Of a DNA stretch of 64,000 nt, positions 52,812 through 61,135 are shown in pieces. The stretch covers positions 40,596,780-40,660,779 of the forward strand of contig JAAONU010000001.1 in assembly GCA_012932295.1 (NCBI GenBank), given 5' to 3'. Within the stretch, counting starts at the first letter, position 1. Every line of letters begins with the position of its first letter. The notes under the pieces were generated by a model. It saw nothing but the letters and a program-made list of their open reading frames with translations. It was not told where the DNA came from and did not search any database. This stretch comes from Cyclina sinensis (Eukaryota; Mollusca; Bivalvia; Venerida; Veneridae). The translations under genes and the position numbers were made by a program.

Positions 52812-54884
52812 TCCCGTCAATTTCTTTGCCTCTAAATGAAAACTTGTATAGGGAAAACATGAATCACTTTCTAATAAAAGTAATACAGAATGCAAGTTCT
52901 TTGGAAATTTAGACACTGGTATGACCGACTATTTGCACTGATGTTTCATGAATGGTGCAAGTCAGACATTGCAGACAATTTCCTTTAAAAGAAATGCCCT
53001 TCAAAAAGAATGCCAAGCAACAAAAAGGTATAATAATTTATATTCAGAACAAATTTTAGAATAAAGATTAAGTTTCAATGTCTCTACCAATTCAAAGTAA
53101 GAAAAGTAAGTGTTAAGTTTCACCAGCTTAACCAGAGGAGCATGTTGACTTCTCTGCAAATTTAAGTGTTACTTTGATATACCTGAACCCCATTTTCATT
53201 ACACTTATTCATCATGAGACGATCGCGATAATTATGCTGTTAGGCCAAAACTGCCTACTAAATCTCAAGTCTCTGTGTTATCAAGTTATTGACTGAAAAC
53301 CTCTTTGTGTACCGACCGACAGACAGACATAAGCAATGTAATATACCCACACTTCTCGGAAGCGTAGTGTTGGCGTAAAATACAGGTTGGAAAAAGCAAT
53401 ACAAACATTGCATTATTATTGAAACTACAAGATAGGAGCATGTTTTAAGAAATGAAAGTTTAAAAAAGTAGAAGCTTACCATAATAAACGTGAAACATTT
53501 AGTCGGTATTTGCGTTAGTGCAGTCATAAAAAATATCTTGATATATATGAATCATTCCCATTTATTTAATTGTTACGTTGTCTTTCTTACTATGATCTGT
53601 ATTTTAGTTACGACTAGTTGTAATTACGTTCTACCTTGCTCAGGGAGATCACAGAAAAATCTCTCTGTTTTGTATCGATATTAATTCTTATTCGCTAAAT
53701 TGATTTGATTTTAACATTCCTTGTAATTTTCATAGCATGAAGGAAACTACCAGCAGTGATAATCAATATTTTTGAAATACATATAAAGTTCTGAAAGTAA
53801 AACGATAAAAAATAATAAAGCTACACGTATATATTTGACATGCTGCTGCATAGCATTATCATCGGTACTCTTGGCTTCTAGAAGGCATTGTGTACAATAA
53901 AATCTTGGCAGATTCAATGTTTGTTACTGCTTGAGTTTTTAAAGAAGCTCAGATTTTTTTCTTCATATAGAACAAAAACAGTAGTCAAATAATTCAAGAC
54001 TTTGAATGACGTTTCTTAAATTTGCTGTCATTAACGTGTTTTAAAAAAAGTTAACGACAAGTTTGTTTCCAAGTTGTTAGTCATCAATAGCAATAGCATA
54101 GGGATGTGATCAGTCAAGCATGATAGGGGTCTGTCAGTGTTAAACGTAGAAAATTAACAGTTCATTCTTATACAACTTATTGTCTCATAAAACTTACAGT
54201 TTCAATATGTCTTTCTATTAAAATATATTTTCTCTGTTGGTTTGTTGGCTTGTTTGCCTAATTTTGTACGTTTGTTTGTCTAATTTTGTTTGTCTTACTA
54301 TGTTTTTTTCTCTCGCATTTGTGTTTGTTACCTGTGCCTTACCATGTTTTTTCATTGTGTATGCATATATAACATGACAATGTACCTCGTACATGTTTAA
54401 ATAAATGTTTTGTTATGTTCTGTTTTGTTCTGTTAAACATTATTTTGCTGAAATTAAATCAAAGGCTGAAATATGGATTTACAAATTCATATTCAATGTA
54501 TATACAAAAACTTAAATCTTATTGCCATATTCGACGGAACAGTCAACTAAAAAATACCCGTTCACTTCTTCCTTTATGTGTATGGGACACAGTTGTTTTT
54601 ATCTTTTTTTAAGTTTGAATTGCATTTTTAATATGATGATGTCATGTAAGGTGTCATGACACTAACCGTAAGCTGTGAACTAATTCATGTTAAAGTGGCA
54701 ACGTTTAATGATAAGACTCTTTCCTACATTTCAGTGTTAATTATCTCCTTTTATAGTGATGACGTAAGTGGAAACTAACGAATAACTAAATGATATGATG
54801 ACGCCATATTTTCAATCGGACACGATATGTTCCGCCCTACTTTGAATATAAATATATGAAGATATCAGCAATGGCAGTGATAAT
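52812..54884. other. No gene identified
   Basis: Contains the repeat end at 53.1-53.4 kb and a T/G-rich stretch (about 54235-54430) with TTTGT words and AAATAAATGTTTTGTT, which could be the 3' end of another decayed retroelement. No coding support. Confidence 0.45.
53100..53385 (+). repeat. Interspersed repeat end with ACCGACCGACAGACAGAC run
   Basis: A non-coding stretch ends with a GACC/GACA run (about 53312-53330), AAGCAATGTAATATACCC and ACTTCTCGGAAGCG. The order (unique body, GACN run, short AT-rich tail) resembles the 5.1-6.2 kb repeats in layout, not in sequence. I recall similar ends in bivalve sequences. Left edge uncertain. Confidence 0.5.
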
Positions 54885-55870
54885 GTTGTTACATGCAAGT
54901 AAAAATCAAGATCAAGGTCAGAAATCTCTGTCTAGACAATATAGTTTACTGCCGGCATTTATCGTTCATTTATATGTTCGTGTTCGCTCTTAAGTCTGTC
55001 GTACAGCAAAGGATTTTGAAATAACATGGCACAAATATTCTTCAGAGAGAGCACCCTTCTTCTCTGTCCGCCTGTCCATTCAACTGTACCATTTAGTATC
55101 CACGCACAAATCGTGTCCGCTCTGTAACTCAGTCATTTTTTATTGTATTTTGATATGATTTGCCACAACGTTTAATTACATTAAAACGACGCATCATGAA
55201 TATGACCCGGGTTTGCAAGATCAAGGTCAGAAAACATTGTCCAGATAATAACTGCGGAATACTGCCGGCCTCTACGTTCGTATCGACTCTGATACTAAGT
55301 AATACATGTACATCTAAAGTTTTTGAAATAATGTTTACCAGATTGAGACAACATGACTTAGAACTTCATGTTTTTCCCTGTTTGTTCGTCAAAATTGCCA
55401 AAGAACATATAATTCTGCATACTCAGTTCTTCGAGATAATATATAGGCATATGAAATCAATCTGTCGAAAACCAATGTATGTCCGTATGTCGTAACCGTC
55501 AAATGAAAAAGCAATGCATGTCCGTATGTCGTAACCGCCAATAATGTTTGTTCCAGCTCGGTTACTCTTAAGTTCGTTACATGATTTTGAAATAATTTGG
55601 CAGAAATGCGGCTGATACTTGGCTATGATTCACAGAGCAGCCAGTCCATCGTCTATATCGCCAAATAAAATAAAATTCTGCGTACCTTGATCATTGTGTC
55701 AGCTCCATATCTTATCAGTACATTATAGGATATAGACTCCTTCCTACATGTCAAATCATTGATACATTACAGGACTTTGAAATACTGAATGGTCACCAGA
55801 TTGAAGCAATATGTTTCAAAGTGTCCTACCTTCTGTCTGTCTGTCCTTCATTAGTACAGTCAAATTATAT
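54885..55870 (+). repeat. Degenerate interspersed repeat, three to four units
   Basis: GATCAAGGTCAGAAA ... ACTGCCGGC occurs at about 54908 and 55218, a spacing near 310 bp. A related TTTGAAATAAT block recurs at about 55012, 55320, 55585 and 55775, each time after a short GTAC/GTTAC motif. The 111-codon frame over 55160-55495 lies wholly within it and is not considered a gene. Confidence 0.65.
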
Positions 55871-56732
55871 ACATGTAGAACACCATCTCCTTTATGTTTT
55901 TATCTGTGATTTGGCACTGTAGTAATTAAGATGGATGTGTTGGTGTAGCTTAACTTACCAAACAGAAGACATTCAAAGAGTTTGCCATTTCATTTAAACA
56001 ACATTCTTCAACCCATAAAACCTTATGCAAACAAAATATCCTTCGGGGGCATTTGTCAAGTTACAGCTCTTTTGTTCAGTTATTTTCCTTTGTTAAAACA
56101 TAGTTCAAAGTCTAAAATCTTGTTTGCAAGACATAACAAAATAATCATGTACATAGAGAATATGATATTGTTGATCATTTGCAACTTATTACTGCACTTC
56201 CGGCACATGCACTTCCGACACAGAGGCAAGCCGATTTTGGGCTAAAGCGAGAAGATATAATACTATGTGGTCTTAAGTGTGTTCTTGTGGAGATCCTGTG
56301 TAACCAAAGGTGTAGTAACGTGACTGATGACTTCTGATTTTATTGCGGTTTATGACTTGAGATGTAAGAGGTTTGTCAACAATGAAACAGCTCTGTGGCA
56401 TCAACAAAATAAACGTGAATGACAAATCGGTTTGCATTGATTGTAATCTATTATAGCACGTGACGAAATGGATCTATTTGAATAATGTTCAATTTCTGCT
56501 GATTCTATTTACCTGTGTCACAAGAATGTATAGCTCTGCAAAATATCTGTTTTTAATATAGTGTACATTTGGAAATGTTTGATTCGAGTTTTCGACTTAT
56601 TGTGTAATTTAGTTAAAATATCACTATGACTTTTATAATAGCTATTATTTTTATTTAGAATCATTGCATTATTAAGATTAGAGAAAATACTGAATAATGA
56701 ATAAATGTTGTTTAAGTAAGAATTCGCTTTAT
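55871..56732. other. No gene identified
   Basis: AT-rich sequence. An 87-codon plus-strand frame (55982-56245) has no ATG at its first codon and no recognisable domain. Confidence 0.5.
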
Positions 56733-56787
56733 TTGTGTAGCGGATAAGGCGTTTGCCTCGGCACCTCGAGCTCGAATTCTGACAAAA
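56733..56787 (+). tRNA. tRNA-Arg-like fragment, probably a pseudogene or SINE head
   Basis: GTAGCGGATAAGGCGTTTGCC resembles the D-arm and anticodon stem of arginine tRNAs (cf. GGATAAGGCG). It is followed by GAGCTCGAATTCTGAC, similar to a B-box/T-arm. The acceptor stem does not close and the piece is shorter than a full tRNA, so it is unlikely to be functional. Roughly 180 bp later a TA microsatellite begins. Confidence 0.4.
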
Positions 56788-56962
56788 AAAATTCTCTTAA
56801 GTTTTCACTTATGCACTGTGAAAAAATAAGCATTCGACAAATATAAGTTCCAGAACAGAACTTTGTTATATTGCGTTTATTCTCTTCCTCTGAAAAATCG
56901 GATAGCTGATGATATTTGATATGGGAAATTGATGATACTGGCAACAGTGCAGGTAGATATAA

Positions 56963-56965
<3 letters not shown>

Positions 56966-57013
<48 letters not shown>
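56966..57013. repeat. (TA)n microsatellite, about 48 bp
   Basis: Uninterrupted TA run between the tRNA-like fragment and the inverted-repeat element upstream of the receptor. Confidence 0.93.
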
Positions 57014-57017
<4 letters not shown>

Positions 57018-57149
57018 TATGAATGACGTTTTATACAGTCGTCGTTTTATTCAAAGGCTATTGTTATGGCTTTGTTTTACCTATACACTTAATATTTAGA
57101 TTATATTGGTTGAATATCGGTGTATCAAGCTCATCTGTTCTGTTATTGG

Positions 57150-57727
57150 TAACCGAACAAATCGGTAACTCGACAAATCGGTAACATGATTTTATATAGT
57201 AAAGAAAACGGTGAAATCGGTAACAATAGAAATATTGTTGGCAATTGTTTATAGTTGAGATAGTGATAGAGTAGGTATGATCAGATGTTAGTTATTGAAA
57301 TATTGAGTATCGGAACCTTATGTGTTGCGGTATATTGTAAAAGTTTTATATATTTTAGATGTGTTTGTATTTTAGAACATTGCCGTTATTAAATTATAAA
57401 CTGATTTAAATCAAAGATCAAGCCATAATCATTGAATATATTACTACCTTCGACGCCGTTATTAGTAACTATGATTATAATATTATAGAATCAATTTTAA
57501 TTATTTTAATAATGATAATTGCATGACAAACACAAATTATATTAATTATAATTACCTGCTAAGACAAACTAATAACTTCTTTAACGTGTTGTTCTATGAC
57601 GAGCATATTACCCGGCATGCCTTTTCACACCTACTTTTTCACATTTCTATGGTTACCGATTTCTCATTTTTTACTATATAAAATCATTTGTTTTGTTACC
57701 GATCTGCCGGTAAATCTTGTTGTTACT
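57150..57727. mobile_element. Inverted-repeat (MITE-like) element just upstream of the receptor gene
   Basis: Two arms of about 70 bp, near 57163-57233 and 57642-57712, are reverse complements of each other over most of their length. Both contain the ATTTTATATAGTAAA core, AATCGGTAAC motifs and the inner GGTAAC-n-ATAGAAAT stretch. The roughly 400 bp between them are AT-rich and non-coding. No transposase frame is present, so this looks like a non-autonomous DNA element. CGGTAAC recurs several times inside and next to the arms. Target-site duplication not resolved. It ends about 250 bp before the receptor start, so it probably lies in the 5'-UTR intron or the promoter. Confidence 0.65.
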
Positions 57728-57924
57728 CTAATGTAACTCTTCAGTAAACATAAAAAAATAAAAATTTATAATTATCAAACTTTTGTCACAGCCTTTGTCC
57801 ATAACCTGGCGGCGTATCTCTTTATCAACACTGTCTGTCTTTATGTACTAGTATTTTATTTTTATAGTCTTTGATTCTTCATAGAAAAAATATAACAACA
57901 CCAGCCTAACTACATTATTTTCTC

Positions 57925-57963
57925 TCATTATGTATTTCATTTTTTCCAGTCTCGGAAATGTAA
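57925..57963 (+). promoter_or_regulatory. 5'-UTR splice acceptor and start-stop uORF of the receptor gene
   Basis: A pyrimidine-rich tract ending TTTTTTCCAG places an intron acceptor at 57948-57949, 26 bp before the receptor start codon, so the coding sequence probably has at least one untranslated exon further upstream. The resulting leader holds ATG immediately followed by TAA (57958-57963), a minimal start-stop uORF 12 bp before the true ATG. Such elements can stall initiating ribosomes; whether it works here is inference. The upstream exon and promoter were not located. Confidence 0.55.
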
Positions 57964-57975
57964 AGAAAGAACACT

Positions 57976-59265
57976 ATGCGTTCAAGTACTCGGAACAAAT
58001 TCGCGTATCTTTTCCTGTATGTGGTTCAGTCAGGAATGTTGTCTTCCTGTATCAATGTGTCTCAAACCGACGACCTTTACACCAAATTGTTGGCAAACTA
58101 TAACAAAAAGCTGCTGCCTCTCACAAATCAAAGCGACGCTGCTAAAGTTGGAGTATATGTATATTTGCTGAGTCTTAACACATTTGATGAATTGACAGGT
58201 GAATTGTCTGTGAAAGTGTTATTCAATTTGACTTGGAGAGAAGAGCGCATGACCTGGCTTCCTGAAGACTTTGGCGGGAAATCGTCCCTTCTTATTTCAC
58301 CAGAAGATATTTGGACACCGAGAGCTTTTATTTTCGAATTGTTCGAAACCTTACAAGAAATTGGAAACGGGTCTGAAATGTTACGGATTACTCATGACGG
58401 CATTGTTGTTGCTACACTGGGATCTGTTCTGAAAGTTACTTGTCCTGTCGATGTGACATTCTTTCCTTTTGACAAACAACACTGCACTATTACCATGACA
58501 ACCCTTACAGTCAGGGGAGATGACCTGAGATTTTACCCCTTGTCATTGACTCCAGACACCACTCTCTGGAAAATTAACAGCCAATGGAGGTATTTAGACA
58601 GTATTATATTCGTCTATGCTTTCTCTGACGGGCCCGCAGGGATCATGATCAATATAATGTTTAAAAGACGGAGCGAGTTCTACATCATATATATTATAGT
58701 TCCTTTAGTCTTACTTGGAGGAATTAATAATCTCGTATTTTATATGCCTGAGCATTCTGGGGAGAGAAGTGCAGTGGCGATAACGGTTTTTTTGTCTTTT
58801 GCCGTCTACATGCAGATTATAAACAATAATGTTCCACAAAGCTCTTCCCCTATCGATTTTATCTATTACTATTTAATGTTTCTCTTGTCGTACAGTTCAT
58901 ATATAATGTTCACCTGCATTGTGTCGATGCGTATTTATGACAGGAAAGGAAAAGTGCCGGTTGCTACCAAGTATCTGATAATAATATTAAGATGCATGTG
59001 TTGCCGACCAAAGAAAAAGGCGGGAAAAGTGACCGCAGACGACCGTACAAATTCAGCACCTGCCAGCTGTGAGAATGGAGAAGGGAATAAAGAAAATTCA
59101 AAAAGTGGCGAAGTTACCTGGATGATGGTAGGCAAAACATTTGATATGTACTGCTCTTGTTTTAATTTTATAGTATATTCTGCATTTACGTTCTTTACTT
59201 TCATGAGCCTGTACAAAAACTCTGACGTCATAAAATCTTTCTCCGGCGACTATATCGATATGTAA
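57976..59265 (+). CDS. Cys-loop ligand-gated ion channel subunit, nicotinic acetylcholine receptor-like, intronless
   Basis: Membrane channel subunit of the pentameric Cys-loop superfamily, 429 residues, within the usual range for the family. Seen in the translation: a hydrophobic N-terminus (about 1-25) that fits a signal peptide; an extracellular domain (about 30-233) with the W87/W94 'W-x6-W' motif and W113-T-P; the signature Cys-loop C156 to C170 with 13 residues between and FPFD inside; possible N-glycosylation at N27, N51, N84 and N131; M1 (about 234-256, P243); M2 (about 264-284) preceded by G-E-R; M3 (about 294-317); a short cytoplasmic loop (about 318-389); M4 (about 390-412). E263 at -1' and L273 at 9' suggest a cation-selective pore. 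Odd points: no vicinal Cys pair in loop C, no Trp in the usual loop B position, Ala at 2' and Asn at 20' where nicotinic alpha subunits usually have Thr and Glu. It therefore looks like a non-alpha or highly diverged subunit whose ligand cannot be named. The start is the first ATG of the frame after the splice acceptor, with A at -3. The lack of introns suggests retroposition (inference). Confidence 0.93.
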   Translation: MRSSTRNKFAYLFLYVVQSGMLSSCINVSQTDDLYTKLLANYNKKLLPLTNQSDAAKVGVYVYLLSLNTFDELTGELSVKVLFNLTWREERMTWLPEDFGGKSSLLISPEDIWTPRAFIFELFETLQEIGNGSEMLRITHDGIVVATLGSVLKVTCPVDVTFFPFDKQHCTITMTTLTVRGDDLRFYPLSLTPDTTLWKINSQWRYLDSIIFVYAFSDGPAGIMINIMFKRRSEFYIIYIIVPLVLLGGINNLVFYMPEHSGERSAVAITVFLSFAVYMQIINNNVPQSSSPIDFIYYYLMFLLSYSSYIMFTCIVSMRIYDRKGKVPVATKYLIIILRCMCCRPKKKAGKVTADDRTNSAPASCENGEGNKENSKSGEVTWMMVGKTFDMYCSCFNFIVYSAFTFFTFMSLYKNSDVIKSFSGDYIDM

Positions 59266-59436
59266 AACCAAGATGGAGAATATGGACTGTTTGCTTTACA
59301 CGCCTTTGGTATGATGTTTAGACTGGCCTCATTCAACAGAATCTTTCGTGTTGGAGTCGTCTTTCACTTAAGAGATCGTGTTGTATATGAAGCCAAGCAA
59401 GAAGAATGTGTGAATTTTTCTTCGTAATAGACAGAA

Positions 59437-59833
59437 AAATGTGTTAAAGCATCTTGGATAGTTGGATTAACCAGCTAGCTAATTAATGAACTAAAGTTCA
59501 TTGTTACCGCCATCTTCTTGTTTATGGAATCTTGCATGAAACGATCATTTAATAAATGTTTGTATGACTAATATTTTTAACATAATGCTATGATTTCGGG
59601 TCAACTTTTCATAATAATGATATTTATAGTGTGTAAATGTGTTAAAGCATCTTGGATAGTTGGATGACCAGCTAGCTAATTAATGAACTAAAGTTCATTG
59701 TTACCGCCATCTTCTTGTTTATGGAATCTTGCATGAAACGATCATTTAATAAATGTTTGTATGACTAATATTTTTAAAATTATGCTATGATTTCGGGTCA
59801 ACTTTTCATAATAATGATATTTATAGTGTGTAA
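59437..59833 (+). repeat. 198-bp tandem duplication in the receptor 3' flank with two poly(A) signals
   Basis: Two head-to-tail copies start at 59437 and 59635 and differ at only a few bases, so the duplication is recent compared with the other repeats here. Each unit carries an AATAAA signal (59551-59556 and 59748-59753) downstream of the receptor stop codon at 59263-59265. Transcripts could end at either signal; this is inference from position. Confidence 0.85.
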
Positions 59834-60668
59834 AATTACACTGTGTATTATTTAGATAATTATTAGGGATGGCAAAATTTGTTCATTTTAGCATTCTAAT
59901 GTTCGGATCATTTTGCTTTCGAACGTTCGAATAACTCATACTCAATTTTCATTGAACTTCTCGAACAAACTTCACGCAGCAGTTACTTCCCTTTCAGTAC
60001 AATAATCACTGCCGACAGGCATGTTGTTGATAACTGTCGAAAGTAAATAAACAAAAAGTTACTTTATTTCAATTTCATCACATCCAGGCATGTTAAATCG
60101 ATGCAATTCCAATTATAACTAAACAAAATAGAGAAAAAAATCTTAAATTCAGCTAGGTCAAGAATGAAGGAGAGATCACTGCCAGCTGATTGCTTCTCGA
60201 CGTGGTTAACTTGATAAGATCCGAGTGTTTCCAATTTATTGATTCAAGTGATTTCTCCTTATCCGGTATTATTATTTGGTAAATCCCCATTCGATTTTAA
60301 TTTTAATTTAAAGATCGAAAAGAAAAAGAAAATGAGACCAATCGCAAGGTATGGAAAGTATCATTTACATTTTGACTGAATAGTAGCGATACGGCGTGAA
60401 CTGTAAGAAAATTTGCGAGAGAATAAAACAACCAAAAATCGGGCAAGTATAATAAAGTAAGATCGAGGTTAGCGGTAATAACTGACTGACACGTCAGTGT
60501 ATTTAGCTTTTTTTTCTGTTAAACTATCATTCTGTATTCAAGTTTTACCCCTAACTCGACACTCTGACACGAATATACCAATATCTTTTGTCTTAACCCA
60601 CTGTAGGTGACACTAGCTTAAAGCACCTGCCACCAACATTAGACGACGCATAATTACGGCCGTCTGAC
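59834..60668. other. No gene identified
   Basis: Sequence between the receptor 3' flank and the fold-back element; includes a small GAACGTTCGAA palindrome near 59918-59931. Nothing else assignable. Confidence 0.5.
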
Positions 60669-61135
60669 CAGAGGTGTTAACAGGGGTGTTAAAGCAACAA
60701 TACTAGCATCGTCGGAAACCCACGTTCGATCCATTCCGTTTCACTCTATTTATCTACCGTGGGACAATTGGCTGGTAAAATTTCGTACTCATGAATAATT
60801 CATTACCTACTTTCATTGGTTTCCGTAAGATTTCCCTTGCGGAATCTCAGCCAGTGAAATTACTTGTTACAATTTGCCTTCCGCGCCTATGTTTAAATCC
60901 TGGAAAATACGTCTATTTTAAGTAACTTGTCATTATGCGTACGCTCCACACTATTTGTAATGCGGCATCTCATTCGACGAAGAGTTACATCCCTTTGCTA
61001 ATAAATATTCATGAAAACGAATAATCAGCAGTCAATTATCTCACGGTGCATAAGGTAGTTGTGCGGAATATGTACCGGGGGTCACCGACGATGCAATACT
61101 AGTTGTGAATTCACCTGCTTACAACGCCTTTCTTA
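60669..61135. mobile_element. Fold-back element of about 467 bp with long imperfect inverted arms
   Basis: The sequence from about 60669 to 60810 aligns, with constant spacing, to the reverse complement of about 61135 to 60995. Shared blocks include GCATCGTCGG (60697-60715 against 61083-61093), CATTCCG/TATTCCG, ACCGTGxGAxAATTGxCTG and CATGAATA. The arms are imperfect, so the element is old or its halves came from two related insertions in opposite orientation. The left arm contains GTTCGATCC, similar to a tRNA B-box, so an inverted SINE pair is an alternative. No coding frame. Confidence 0.65.

Noticed and set aside
55160..55495. 111-codon plus-strand frame
   Set aside because: Lies entirely within a degenerate repeat with sister units that are not open in this frame.
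58935..59231. 98-codon minus-strand frame
   Set aside because: Antisense shadow of the receptor coding sequence.
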